Source: Pseudomonadota bacterium (GTDB taxonomy: Bacteria; Pseudomonadota; Alphaproteobacteria; Caulobacterales; Caulobacteraceae). Taken from it: a DNA stretch of 7,768 bases. The notes beneath the pieces are model-generated. The model was not told the DNA's origin. It ran no database searches and worked only from the letters and a program-made list of their open reading frames with translations. The position numbers and the translations under genes were made by a program. Below are positions 1-6,764 of the stretch, one piece after another. Positions within the stretch are counted from its first letter, which is position 1; every line of letters begins with the position of its first letter. The DNA lies in assembly GCA_023416055.1 (NCBI GenBank), contig JAEZIH010000167.1:1-7768 (forward strand), in the 5' to 3' direction.

Positions 1-2
1 AG

Positions 3-188
3 GCCCTGCTGATGACCGGCGAGGCCCCCGAGCCGCCCGAAAACCCGATGAGCGCCGACCGGGTGCGGTGGGAGCACATCCAGCGGGTCTATGAACTGTG
101 CGACCACAACGTCTCCGAGACGGCGCGCCGGCTGGGCATGCACCGGCGGACGCTGCAGCGGATATTGGCCAAGCGGGCGCCGCGCTAG
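3..188 (+). CDS. actR: ActR/PrrA/RegA-family redox response regulator, C-terminal part
   Basis: Partial gene: the window begins inside it and shows the last 61 residues before a TAG stop. The visible part carries the Fis-type helix-turn-helix that ends RegA/ActR/PrrA response regulators. The block NVSETARRLGMHRRTLQRIL (residues 36-55 of the visible part) is almost a family signature, and the preceding PPENPMSADRVRWEHIQRVY linker-plus-helix is also typical. Full-length members are about 180-190 residues, with an N-terminal receiver domain that would lie to the left of base 1. In the family, a sensor kinase (RegB/ActS/PrrB) phosphorylates the regulator in response to redox state, and it then controls respiratory, photosynthetic or nitrogen genes. 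Which of these applies here cannot be told. The next gene starts only 9 bases after the stop, so co-transcription with fosA is plausible. Family assignment is firm; the choice among the synonymous names is arbitrary. Confidence 0.9.
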   Translation, partial: ALLMTGEAPEPPENPMSADRVRWEHIQRVYELCDHNVSETARRLGMHRRTLQRILAKRAPR

Positions 189-197
189 GGGGGCGCC

Positions 198-635
198 GTG
201 ACCATGGCCGCGGTTCGCGGGCTGAACCACCTGACCCTCGCCGTCACCGAGCTGGATCGCTCGATCGCCTTCTACCGCGATCTGCTGGGCTGCGAGTTGA
301 GGGCTGTCTGGAAGGACGGCGCCTATCTGGAAGCGGGGCCGTTGTGGCTGTGCCTGTCAGTCGACGAACGCGCCGGGGAGGGCCCGCGGCCCGACTACAC
401 CCACTATGCCTTCGACGTGGACGCCGAAGTCTTCGAAGCGCTGTCGGCGCGGGTAAGGACTCACGCCCGACTGTGGAAGGAGAACGTCAGCGAAGGCGTC
501 TCGCTGTATTTCCTCGATCCCGACGGTCACCGCCTCGAACTTCATGTCGGCACGCTGGCGTCGCGGGTCGAACACTACCGGTCGCGGCCCGACAGCGGGG
601 TGAAGGTCTTCGGCCCTGACGATCAGCCGGCGTAG
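198..635 (+). CDS. fosA: FosA-type fosfomycin resistance glutathione transferase
   Basis: A protein of 145 residues (FosA is usually about 135-140) in the vicinal oxygen chelate/glyoxalase superfamily. FosA enzymes open the epoxide of fosfomycin by adding glutathione, using Mn2+ and K+ in the cytoplasm. The expected landmarks are in order: NHLTLAV with metal ligand His11 and adjacent Thr13, DYTHYAF with metal ligand His69, WKENVSEG around Lys94/Ser98 (the K+ loop), [15 protein letters not shown] with metal ligand Glu114, and Arg123 near the end. This matches FosA better than the thiol-using FosB or the hydrolase FosX, but FosX cannot be fully excluded by eye. The start is uncertain: GTG at 198 sits about 5 bases after a G-rich Shine-Dalgarno-like run (188-193), while ATG at 204 leaves a length nearer the family. 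The gene follows the regulator after 9 bases and overlaps the tail of the convergent CYTH gene by 13 bases. Confidence 0.9.
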   Translation: MTMAAVRGLNHLTLAVTELDRSIAFYRDLLGCELRAVWKDGAYLEAGPLWLCLSVDERAGEGPRPDYTHYAFDVDAEVFEALSARVRTHARLWKENVSEGVSLYFLDPDGHRLELHVGTLASRVEHYRSRPDSGVKVFGPDDQPA

Positions 636-1180
636 TCGTCCGGCAGGCCCTCCCATGCCAGCCTCCCGCCGGTGTATCGCACGTCGTGCGTCACCTCACG
701 GAACGCGAAATCGGGCATCGGATAGCGCTCCATCGCCTCCATGGAGTCGAACTCCGCCTCGGCCATGACCAGGCCGCTGAGCGGCCCCTCGAAGACGTCG
801 ACGAAGACATCGGCTCCATCCACCTTGCCCAACGAGTGGCGCGTCTTCTGCAGAGTGCGTCCCGGCAGGGACGAGAGGAGCCGGTACTCCTCCGGCGACA
901 GGTAGATGGAAGTCAGCAATCGGACGTCCGGGCTGACGTCCGCCTTGCGTCCCAGCCGGAGCATGGGAGCCCCGCCGCCCACCGGAAGGGCCTCTCGCAA
1001 CCGGAGCTGCGTCCCTTCGACATAGAGGTCGCGATAGGTCTCGGCGCTCACGACCCGGTCGTACGGCGCGCTCCGGCATAGCCAGCGCCTCTCGCGTTCG
1101 ACCCATGCATATTTCGATTTGGGCCAGCCGAGGGCTGCGGCGGTGGCCTGATCGATCTCGGGCATGGATGTCTCTGGCAT
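623..1180 (-). CDS. CYTH domain (triphosphate tunnel metalloenzyme family) protein
   Basis: A 185-residue single-domain protein. The CYTH pattern is visible along its length. VERERRWL (27-34) stands for the N-terminal ExExK strand, here E28-R-E30-R-R32. [13 protein letters not shown] (51-63) matches the usual tyrosine/threonine/basic strand. [16 protein letters not shown] (87-102) matches the 'K-x-x-L-x-x-x-E-Y-x-x-L' helix region. QKTRH (111-115) gives a basic strand, and [18 protein letters not shown] (127-144) gives the acidic strands with D128, E131, E141 and E143. CYTH proteins bind triphosphate-containing substrates and divalent metal inside a beta tunnel; known activities include inorganic triphosphatase, thiamine triphosphatase and adenylate cyclase. 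The substrate cannot be told here. The last ExExK position is Arg rather than Lys. Two starts are possible (ATG at 1180 or at 1165); neither has a clear Shine-Dalgarno. It converges on fosA with a 13-base tail overlap and is transcribed away from the secreted-protein gene. Confidence 0.8.
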   Translation of the reverse strand: MPETSMPEIDQATAAALGWPKSKYAWVERERRWLCRSAPYDRVVSAETYRDLYVEGTQLRLREALPVGGGAPMLRLGRKADVSPDVRLLTSIYLSPEEYRLLSSLPGRTLQKTRHSLGKVDGADVFVDVFEGPLSGLVMAEAEFDSMEAMERYPMPDFAFREVTHDVRYTGGRLAWEGLPDDYAG

Positions 1181-1338
1181 GGCCCGAGACTGGAGGAGAA
1201 GGCATCAGATCTCCACCCGCGCAGCCTTCAGCCTCCTCGCCACATGAACACTGCCGCGCCTGACCCGATCTGACGACCGCGGCATGTCCGCTCGACAGCC
1301 GGCGAGGGGGCTTCTAGTGGATTGGACAGGGGGAACCG
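1181..1338. other. Divergent intergenic region between the CYTH gene and the secreted-protein gene
   Basis: This 158-base gap separates two divergently transcribed genes, so it should hold promoters for both. I see no convincing -35/-10 pair on either strand and no strong inverted repeat. The only clear signal is the G-rich ribosome binding site AGGGGGAA at 1328-1335, just before the plus-strand start codon. Confidence 0.4.
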
Positions 1339-1782
1339 ATGATTATCGCTCTGCTGTCCGCATTCGCATTGGCTTCCGCTGGCGATCCGGAGGTCTGGAC
1401 GCCCCTTCCGCCCGATCCGGACGGGACCATGGCCTACCGGCCGCTGGCGGCCGAGCCGGGCGATCCCGGCCCGCGCTTCCTGCTTCGCGTGACCCTCGCC
1501 GACCCGTGGGAGTGGGCCACCGGAGAGATGACCCACGTCCTCGACTGCGCCGCGCGCAGCGTGACGATGACAGCCGTCAGGGCGCTCGACGGCCAGGACC
1601 GCGAGCTGCAGTCGGTCACGGTGCCGAAGGATCGCTGGCAGGCCGAGCCGGTCTACGCCGGCGACCGGGGCTATTCCCTGATCTACGCCGATCTCTGCCC
1701 CGACGGGCCGGCGCTGGACGAGGTGCCGCCCCCACTGCCCCCGCCCGTCGCGGTGGGGCCGCCGGGGGACGGCGCCGCCTGA
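1339..1782 (+). CDS. Small secreted protein, resembling surface-adhesin E-like domain proteins
   Basis: A 147-residue protein with a short hydrophobic N-terminus (2-14) ending in ASA before Gly15, which fits a signal peptidase I site after residue 14. The n-region lacks any Lys or Arg, which is unusual. The mature part has a conserved-looking core (about 46-121) with two cysteines, C70 in THVLDC and C120 in YADLC, placed as expected for one periplasmic disulfide. The layout (a strand ending in 'DC', a basic/tyrosine-type repeat of strands, a W-containing segment, then a final 'xxC') resembles the surface-adhesin protein E family, but that is by eye and weak. The C-terminus (127-142) is proline-rich and probably disordered. 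The start is supported by AGGGGGAA at 1328-1335, 3 bases before the ATG. The gene stands alone, with a terminator directly after its TGA stop. No specific function can be assigned. Confidence 0.65.
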   Translation: MIIALLSAFALASAGDPEVWTPLPPDPDGTMAYRPLAAEPGDPGPRFLLRVTLADPWEWATGEMTHVLDCAARSVTMTAVRALDGQDRELQSVTVPKDRWQAEPVYAGDRGYSLIYADLCPDGPALDEVPPPLPPPVAVGPPGDGAA

Positions 1783-1789
1783 CAGAACA

Positions 1790-1817
1790 AAGGCCCCGGC
1801 GTTTCCACCAGGGCCTT
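1790..1817. terminator. Hairpin terminator between convergent secreted-protein gene and pnp
   Basis: AAGGCCC (1790-1796) pairs perfectly with GGGCCTT (1811-1817) around a 14-base loop. On the plus strand the stem is followed by a pyrimidine/T-rich stretch (CTTCATTTC); on the minus strand it is followed by TTGTTCTG. It lies 7 bases after the plus-strand stop and about 23 bases after the pnp stop, so it probably serves both genes as a bidirectional Rho-independent terminator. Confidence 0.7.
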
Positions 1818-1840
1818 CTTCATTTCAGCTGTGGGACCGA

Positions 1841-4075
1841 TCAGTCGCGGCGACGACGGCCGCGATCGCCGCCGTTGCGCTCGCCGTCGCGCTTGGGACG
1901 GCCGCCGGTGTCCTCCGACATCGGGGGCTCGCCGCGTTCGGCGCGCTCGGCGTTGATCTTGTCGGTCAGGTCCTCGCCGGTTTCCTGGTCGACGACCTTC
2001 ATCGACAGCTTGGTCTTGCCGCGGTCGTCCAGGCCCAGGAATTTGACCTTGACCTCCTGGCCTTCCGAAACGACGTCGGCCGGATTGGCGACCCGCTCAA
2101 GAGCCATCTGCGACACGTGGACGAGGCCGTCCTTGGCGCCGAAGAAGTTCACGAAGGCGCCGAAGTCGACGACCTTCACGACCTTGCCGGTGTAGATCAT
2201 GCCGGGCTCGGGCTCGGACACGATCGACGAGATCCAGTTCTTCGCCGCGTCGATCTTCTCCTGCTCCGAGGCCGCGATCTTGATCGTGCCGTCGTCCTCG
2301 ATGTTGATCTTGGCGCCGGTCTTCTCGACGATCTCGCGGATGATCTTGCCGCCGGTGCCGATCACGTCGCGGATCTTGTCGGTGGCGATCTTCATCGTCT
2401 CGATCTTCGGCGCGAACTCGCCCAGCTCGGCGCGGGGCGCCGGCATGGCCTTGTCCATCTCGTCGAGGATGTGCAGGCGGCCGGCCGTCGCCTGGGCGAT
2501 GGCCTTGCGCATGATCTCCTCGGTGATGCCGGCGACCTTGATGTCCATCTGCAGCGAGGTGATGCCCTCACGCGTGCCGGCCACCTTGAAGTCCATGTCG
2601 CCGAGGTGATCCTCGTCGCCGAGGATGTCCGACAGGATGGCGAACTCGCCCGACGGCTCGAGGATCAGGCCCATGGCGATGCCCGAGACCGGACGCTTCA
2701 GGGGCACGCCGGCGTCCATCAGGGCCAGCGACGAACCGCAGACCGTGGCCATCGACGAGGAACCGTTGGACTCGGTGATCTCCGACACCAGACGGATAGT
2801 GTAGGGGAACTCCTCCGCCGACGGCAGCATCGGGCGCAGGGCGCGCCAGGCCAGCTTGCCGTGACCGATCTCGCGACGGCCGGCGCCGCCCATCCGTCCG
2901 GTCTCGCCGACCGAATAGGGGGGGAAGTTGTAGTGGAGGAGGAACTTCTCCTTGTACGTCCCGCTCAGGGCGTCGACGTACTGCTCGTCCTCGCCGGTGC
3001 CCAGGGTGGCGACCACGATCGCCTGGGTTTCGCCGCGGGTGAACAGGGCCGAGCCGTGGGTGCGCGGGAAGACGCCGACTTCCGAGACGATCGGACGGAC
3101 CTTGTCGAGGGCGCGGCCGTCGACGCGGTGGCCGTTCTCGATGATGTCGCGGCGCAGGACCTCGGCTTCGCATTCCTTGAAGGCGGCGCCGAACTTGGCG
3201 GGGTCGACCCCGTCCGGGTTCTCGTCGGTGCGCACCAGGGCCTCGGCGGCCTTCTTCTTGGCGGCGTCGACGCCCGAGCGGCGGTCATACTTGCCGACAT
3301 GGGTGTAGGCCGACTTGATCTCGTCGCCGACCAGCTTCTTGATCGAGGCGACGACGTCGGAGTGGTCCTCAGCTTGGAAGTCGAACGGCTCCTTGGCGGC
3401 GTGCTCGGCCAGGTCGATGATCGCGTCGATGACCGGCTGCATGCCGCGGTGGGCGAACATCAGGGCGTCGAGGAAGGTGTCTTCCGAAAGCTCCTTGGCT
3501 TCCGATTCCACCATCATCAGGGCGTCCTGGGTGCCGGCGACGACCAGGTCCAGGTCGGAGTCGGCCATCTGGTCCAGGGTTGGGTTCAGCACCAGCTCGC
3601 CGTCGATGTAGCCGACGCGGGCGCCGCCGATCGGACCCATGAAGGGCACGCCCGACAGGGTCAGGGCGGCCGAGGTGGCGACCATGGCGACGATGTCCGG
3701 GTCGTTCTCCATGTCGTGCTGCAGCACGGTGGCGATGACCTGGGTCTCGTTCTTGAAGCCCTTGACGAACAGCGGGCGGATCGGACGGTCGATCAGGCGC
3801 GAGACCAGGGTCTCCTTCTCGGTCGGCCGGCCTTCACGCTTGAAGTAGCCGCCCGGGATCTTGCCGGCGGCGAAGGTCTTTTCCTGGTAGTTGACGGTCA
3901 GGGGGAAGAAATCCAGACCCGGCTTGGGAGCGCGGCCGTAGACCACGGTGGCCAGCACCACGGTCTCGCCATAGGTCGCCAGAACGGCGCCGTCGGCCTG
4001 GCGGGCGATGCGGCCCGTCTCCAGCGTCAGCGGGCGTCCGGCCCACTCGATCGTCTTGCGTTTGATATCGAACAT
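1841..4075 (-). CDS. pnp: Polyribonucleotide nucleotidyltransferase (PNPase)
   Basis: PNPase of 744 residues, slightly longer than the roughly 700-residue norm. It degrades RNA 3' to 5' by phosphorolysis as a homotrimer and is part of the RNA degradosome. Domains in order: a first RNase PH core (about 10-145, with the [11 protein letters not shown] loop at 78-88), an all-helical linker (about 240-310), a second, catalytic RNase PH core (about 318-540), KH (about 555-615) and S1 (about 622-692). Phosphate-binding serines lie in [13 protein letters not shown] (S439-S441), and the catalytic acidic cluster is in [11 protein letters not shown] (D487 and D493 by alignment with the Escherichia coli residues 486/492). 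The KH GxxG loop is GTGG at 573-576. The tail (about 720-744) is Arg/Asp/Gly-rich and probably disordered. The ATG at 4075 gives the canonical [11 protein letters not shown] start, although the leader has only a weak purine-rich ribosome site. A structured 249-base spacer separates it from rpsO. Confidence 0.98.
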   Translation of the reverse strand: MFDIKRKTIEWAGRPLTLETGRIARQADGAVLATYGETVVLATVVYGRAPKPGLDFFPLTVNYQEKTFAAGKIPGGYFKREGRPTEKETLVSRLIDRPIRPLFVKGFKNETQVIATVLQHDMENDPDIVAMVATSAALTLSGVPFMGPIGGARVGYIDGELVLNPTLDQMADSDLDLVVAGTQDALMMVESEAKELSEDTFLDALMFAHRGMQPVIDAIIDLAEHAAKEPFDFQAEDHSDVVASIKKLVGDEIKSAYTHVGKYDRRSGVDAAKKKAAEALVRTDENPDGVDPAKFGAAFKECEAEVLRRDIIENGHRVDGRALDKVRPIVSEVGVFPRTHGSALFTRGETQAIVVATLGTGEDEQYVDALSGTYKEKFLLHYNFPPYSVGETGRMGGAGRREIGHGKLAWRALRPMLPSAEEFPYTIRLVSEITESNGSSSMATVCGSSLALMDAGVPLKRPVSGIAMGLILEPSGEFAILSDILGDEDHLGDMDFKVAGTREGITSLQMDIKVAGITEEIMRKAIAQATAGRLHILDEMDKAMPAPRAELGEFAPKIETMKIATDKIRDVIGTGGKIIREIVEKTGAKINIEDDGTIKIAASEQEKIDAAKNWISSIVSEPEPGMIYTGKVVKVVDFGAFVNFFGAKDGLVHVSQMALERVANPADVVSEGQEVKVKFLGLDDRGKTKLSMKVVDQETGEDLTDKINAERAERGEPPMSEDTGGRPKRDGERNGGDRGRRRRD

Positions 4076-4324
4076 TTTTCGTCTTTCGTATCCCGCGGGC
4101 GTATTCCGCGCGGGGTCCCATCAATGGGTGGAGCGTCGGGCGTTCAGTCCTTCGGTCCAAGGGCCGCCGCGCCATCGCGACGGACCGGGAGTATGAGGAC
4201 CGGTTATCAGCCCTCGCGTCTGCGCCGCATAACCCCGCGGCGCTCGGGTTGGTTCTGGATGCGGAACGAGGCGCGGACGTGACGCCCGCGCCTCGAAATC
4301 ATGTCCCGATCCGTCCGGCGCCCC
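4076..4324 (-). promoter_or_regulatory. rpsO-pnp spacer: structured leader of pnp
   Basis: This 249-base spacer lacks a credible gene and is rich in inverted repeats. Read toward pnp, it holds the long stem at 4295-4267, a 7-base stem pairing 4237-4243 with 4222-4228 (8-base loop), a short stem with tetraloop (4117-4128), and a 6-base stem pairing 4109-4114 with 4092-4097. The last ends about 16 bases before the pnp ATG, so it could affect initiation. In Escherichia coli the rpsO-pnp gap holds a terminator, a pnp promoter and a hairpin cut by RNase III through which PNPase represses itself. The same arrangement is inferred here from position and structure only. I could not find a convincing promoter. 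Confidence 0.55.
4267..4295 (-). terminator. Strong GC hairpin downstream of rpsO (terminator/attenuator or RNase III site)
   Basis: CGAGGCGCGG (4267-4276) pairs perfectly over 10 bases with CCGCGCCTCG (4286-4295). A further 2-3 pairs are possible past one mismatch, leaving a very small loop. It begins 30 bases after the rpsO stop codon. On the minus strand the stem is followed by TTCCGCAT rather than a real T-run, so it may terminate only partly, letting some transcripts reach pnp, or it may be an RNA-processing or 3'-end-protecting structure. Confidence 0.6.
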
Positions 4325-4594
4325 TTAGCGGCGCAGGTTCAGCTTGGTGATCAGCGCCGTATAGCGCTCGCGATCGACCTTGTTCAGGTGGTCAAGAAGG
4401 CGACGACGCTGCGAGACCATCTTGAGCAGGCCGCGGCGCGAGTGGTTGTCCTTCTTGTGGGTCTTGAAGTGCTCGGTGAGGTTGGCGATGCGTTCCGAGA
4501 GGATCGCGACCTGGACCTCGGCCGAGCCGGTGTCGCCCTCGGTGCGGGCGTTTTCGGCGATGACTTCGTGCTTGCGTTGAGCAGTGATCGACAT
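4325..4594 (-). CDS. rpsO: 30S ribosomal protein uS15
   Basis: An 89-residue protein, exactly the usual length of S15. It binds the central domain of 16S rRNA early in 30S assembly and forms a bridge to the 50S subunit. Family landmarks are clear: [15 protein letters not shown] (22-36), the [16 protein letters not shown] block (42-57) containing the rRNA-contacting His42, Asp49 and Ser52, and the basic [11 protein letters not shown] helix (60-70). The ATG at 4594 has an ideal AAGGAG Shine-Dalgarno 7 bases upstream. The truB stop codon lies within that ribosome site, which suggests coupling. A strong hairpin follows the gene. Confidence 0.98.
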   Translation of the reverse strand: MSITAQRKHEVIAENARTEGDTGSAEVQVAILSERIANLTEHFKTHKKDNHSRRGLLKMVSQRRRLLDHLNKVDRERYTALITKLNLRR

Positions 4595-4601
4595 CGGGCA
4601 G

Positions 4602-4607
4602 CTCCTT
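4602..4607 (-). promoter_or_regulatory. rpsO ribosome binding site overlapping the truB stop codon
   Basis: On the minus strand AAGGAG lies 7 bases before the rpsO ATG. The truB TAA stop (4606-4608) shares two bases with it, so ribosomes ending truB finish on the rpsO ribosome site. This suggests translational coupling or reinitiation. Confidence 0.8.
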
Positions 4608-5538
4608 ATTGGAGGTTGAATACGCGGTCGGGTTCAAAGCGACCGGCCCGCAACTGACCGAGAGCGACGAGGGTCTGGCCCTGAAAGGCTGAAACGGTCC
4701 TGGATCCCTCCCGAAGGCGGGCCTTGAGCGTTTCGACCTGTCGGGGGAGCAGAACGATCGGCCGTCCCTGCCGAAGCGAGAAGGCGTCCTGGTCCGTCAC
4801 GGCGAGCTCCGGGATGTCGTCCAGAGCGGTCGCGACGGGAAGCAAGCCTTCCGAGGCGGCGTCCCTATGCACCAGATCGGTCAGGAAATCCAGTGTGACG
4901 GCGTTTTCCGTCGAGAACGGCCCGACCCGCTCGCGGCGCAGGGCCGAAACGTGTCCCTCCGCGCCCAGGGCGGCGGCCAGGTCGCGGGCCAGCGAGCGGA
5001 CGTAGACCCCCTTGCCGGTGCGCATGACGATCTCGACGTGGTCGGCGTCCGGCGTCGCCGTCACGGCCGCCTCGTGGATGGTCACCCGCCGCGCCTTCAG
5101 CTCGACCTCGACCCCGTCGCGGGCCAGGTCATAGGCCCTCTGGCCGTCGACCTTGATGGCCGAGAAGGCCGGCGGGACCTGGTCGATCTCGCCGACGAAG
5201 GCGGTCAGCGCCGCCTTCACCTGTTCCGGCGTCGGCCGCACGTCCGAGCGGGCGATGATCTCGCCCTCGCGGTCGACGCTGTCGGTCGAGACGCCCCAGT
5301 TGATGGTGAAGCGGTAGACCTTCTCGGCGTCCATCAGGAACGGCACGGTCTTGGTCGCCTCGCCCAGGGCGATGGGCAGGATGCCCGAGGCCAGCGGGTC
5401 CAGCGTCCCGGCATGCCCGGCCTTCTGCGCGTCGAACAGGCGGCGGACCTTCGACACGGCCTCGGTCGAGCCCATCTCCAGCGGCTTGTCGAGACAGATC
5501 CAGCCGTGCACCGGCCGGCCGCGCTTGCGCCGCCCCAT
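4606..5538 (-). CDS. truB: tRNA pseudouridine(55) synthase
   Basis: A 310-residue TruB, a normal length. It converts uridine 55 in the T-loop of most tRNAs to pseudouridine and also helps tRNA fold. Motifs: the catalytic aspartate Asp47 in [17 protein letters not shown] (41-57), KVYRF with Tyr75 that stacks in the active site, [21 protein letters not shown] (120-140), [11 protein letters not shown] (177-187), and [10 protein letters not shown] (199-208). The last 60 or so residues correspond to the C-terminal extension or PUA-like part (DDIPEL... QGRPI... VALGQL). The ATG at 5538 overlaps the rbfA TGA by one base (TGATG), a typical coupling arrangement, and the stop lies inside the rpsO ribosome site. 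It is the second gene of the rbfA-truB-rpsO run. Confidence 0.97.
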   Translation of the reverse strand: MGRRKRGRPVHGWICLDKPLEMGSTEAVSKVRRLFDAQKAGHAGTLDPLASGILPIALGEATKTVPFLMDAEKVYRFTINWGVSTDSVDREGEIIARSDVRPTPEQVKAALTAFVGEIDQVPPAFSAIKVDGQRAYDLARDGVEVELKARRVTIHEAAVTATPDADHVEIVMRTGKGVYVRSLARDLAAALGAEGHVSALRRERVGPFSTENAVTLDFLTDLVHRDAASEGLLPVATALDDIPELAVTDQDAFSLRQGRPIVLLPRQVETLKARLREGSRTVSAFQGQTLVALGQLRAGRFEPDRVFNLQ

Positions 5539-5990
5539 CAGTCCTCGTCCCCGTCGTCGTGGCGCTCGAGGTCGGCGCGCACGCGCGGGTCGTTGAACAG
5601 CCGGTCCATCCGCCCCGCCGCGTCGAAGCTGTCGTCGTGACGGAATTTCAGGTCCGGGGTGAACTTCATGTCGATGTGCCGGCCCAGCACGCCGCGCAGG
5701 AATTTGGCGTGGGCGTTGAGGGCCTTGATGATCTCGTCGACGTGGCCGGCGGTCGGCGCCGCCTCGACGCCCGCGCCCAGCGGCTCGACGAAGCAGGTGG
5801 CGTGCTTCAGGTCCGGGCTCATCCGCACCTCGGTCACCGTGACGGACACCCCCTCCATGGCCGGGTCGTGGATTTCCTCCTCGCGCAGCACCTCGACGAG
5901 GGCGTGGCGGATCAGTTCGCCGGCGCGCAGCTGGCGCTGCGACGGCCCCTGCGGTCCAGTGGCGTTGCGGGTGTGCTGCTTGCGGCCCAT
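5538..5990 (-). CDS. rbfA: 30S ribosome-binding factor RbfA
   Basis: A 150-residue protein, somewhat longer than the roughly 130-residue Escherichia coli RbfA, as is common in alphaproteobacteria. It binds free 30S subunits and is needed for late 16S 5'-end maturation and cold adaptation. Family features are the basic N-terminus (1-19), the helix [22 protein letters not shown] (22-43), the strand [21 protein letters not shown] (48-68), and the signature [20 protein letters not shown] (97-116) followed by HDDSFD. The C-terminus is very acidic. The ATG at 5990 has AAGGAG 6 bases upstream. infB, the usual upstream partner in many bacteria, is not adjacent here; a DUF2459 gene is. Confidence 0.97.
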   Translation of the reverse strand: MGRKQHTRNATGPQGPSQRQLRAGELIRHALVEVLREEEIHDPAMEGVSVTVTEVRMSPDLKHATCFVEPLGAGVEAAPTAGHVDEIIKALNAHAKFLRGVLGRHIDMKFTPDLKFRHDDSFDAAGRMDRLFNDPRVRADLERHDDGDED

Positions 5991-5996
5991 GGGACG

Positions 5997-6002
5997 CTCC
6001 TT
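5997..6002 (-). promoter_or_regulatory. rbfA ribosome binding site
   Basis: AAGGAG on the minus strand, with a 6-base spacer to the rbfA ATG. It fixes the rbfA start and is among the best Shine-Dalgarno sequences in the window. Confidence 0.8.
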
Positions 6003-6011
6003 CCGTGTCGC

Positions 6012-6052
6012 CCGCCGGGGCTCGGACCCGGCTCGAAAGCGAAGCCCGGCGG
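6012..6052 (-). terminator. Inverted repeat between the DUF2459 gene and rbfA
   Basis: CCGCCGGGGCT (6012-6022) pairs with AGCCCGGCGG (6043-6052) over 10 bases with one bulged G, enclosing a loop of about 20 bases. It begins right after the TAG stop of the DUF2459 gene and ends about 9 bases before the rbfA Shine-Dalgarno. On the minus strand no T-run follows, so a simple Rho-independent terminator is doubtful. It may instead be an RNA-processing or mRNA-stabilising stem between two genes. Confidence 0.45.
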
Positions 6053-6053
6053 T

Positions 6054-6764
6054 CTAGGCGCGTGGAGCGGCGGTGTCCAGTTCAGCCCGGTCGATCGCCG
6101 CCATCAGCTCCGCCGAAACGATCGACCGGAACGGCCGCACCGGCAGGCCGCCGGCGTTCAGCACTCCCGCCGTCCAGTGGTTGCACAGGTGGGCGATCGA
6201 GAAGGTCTCGCGGCTGGCGAAGAAGCGGGCGTCGTCGCCCTCACGCGCGGCGGCCACGCGCGGCCCGCCGTCGGACAGGTCCAGCGAAGCCTCGATGTGC
6301 GCCGCCAGGGCTTCGAACCCCGACGGGGTCAGGCGGAAGTCGCGCCGGCCGTGCTCTGCGAACAGCCGCCGCGGATCCTGCTGCGCCGGGTCCAGCATGA
6401 TCACCGACGGATTGCCCGGCCGGAAGAACGCCCGCGCCCCGTCCGGCAGGCGACCCTCCATCGGGCTCTGATCGACGTAGAATTTGGCGTCGCCCCAGCC
6501 GATCAGGATCCAGTCTCCCGGCGCCAGGCCATGCACCGCCTCGGCCAGCGGCCCGCCGCGCGCCTCCAGGGCCGCGCGCGGCACGGCGAGGTCGGTGTGG
6601 AAGCCGTTATCCAGCAGGTGCAGCTCCACACCCGCAGCGCCAGGCGGCGCCCGCCACAGCTCCAGGTCGCCCGGCGTGGTCCACGTCCACACGGCGGCGG
6701 CCGCGCCGAGAGCGGCGGCGGCGATCAGCGGCCCCAGGCCGGTTCGTGAACGCGACGACCTCAT
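6054..6764 (-). CDS. DUF2459 / TIGR02117-family membrane-anchored protein
   Basis: A 236-residue protein with one N-terminal hydrophobic segment (about 12-28), probably an uncleaved signal anchor or signal peptide, so the rest is periplasmic. The body matches the DUF2459 (TIGR02117, 'urease-region') family: [17 protein letters not shown] (46-62, the 'HGWHT' motif as NGFHTD with His56), [12 protein letters not shown] (85-96), [14 protein letters not shown] (111-124) and [19 protein letters not shown] (191-209, the 'CNTWTA..L..AGLPV' motif with Cys194). The biochemical function is unknown; no urease genes are visible here. The reading frame stays open far upstream (to 7535), but that extension lies over the coding frame of two other genes and has Arg/Pro-rich shadow composition. 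The start at 6764 is chosen because its ATG overlaps the stop of the preceding frame (ATGA) and yields the signal anchor. Confidence 0.85.
   Translation of the reverse strand: MRSSRSRTGLGPLIAAAALGAAAAVWTWTTPGDLELWRAPPGAAGVELHLLDNGFHTDLAVPRAALEARGGPLAEAVHGLAPGDWILIGWGDAKFYVDQSPMEGRLPDGARAFFRPGNPSVIMLDPAQQDPRRLFAEHGRRDFRLTPSGFEALAAHIEASLDLSDGGPRVAAAREGDDARFFASRETFSIAHLCNHWTAGVLNAGGLPVRPFRSIVSAELMAAIDRAELDTAAPRA

Noticed and set aside
98..619. 173-residue plus-strand frame overlapping fosA
   Set aside because: Arg/Gly-rich shadow; the fosA frame matches a known family over its whole length.
626..644. Short inverted repeat GCCGG/CCGGC at the fosA-CYTH junction as a terminator
   Set aside because: Only five pairs inside coding sequence with no T-run on either strand; expected by chance at this GC content.
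1284..2195. 303-residue plus-strand frame across the secreted-protein gene and the end of pnp
   Set aside because: It runs through a terminator hairpin and two real genes, and reads as an Arg/Pro-rich shadow.
4125..4175. Possible pnp promoter with a TTGGAC-like -35
   Set aside because: The -35-like hexamer has no acceptable -10 partner at 16-18 bases, so I do not call it.
2117..4282. 721-codon open frame antisense to pnp
   Set aside because: It is the mirror of the strongly biased pnp codons in GC-rich DNA. The product is an Asp/His/Gly/Val-rich string without domain features, and pnp itself is certain.
4867..5640. 257-residue plus-strand frame antisense to truB and rbfA
   Set aside because: Antisense shadow of two certain genes with no recognisable domain.
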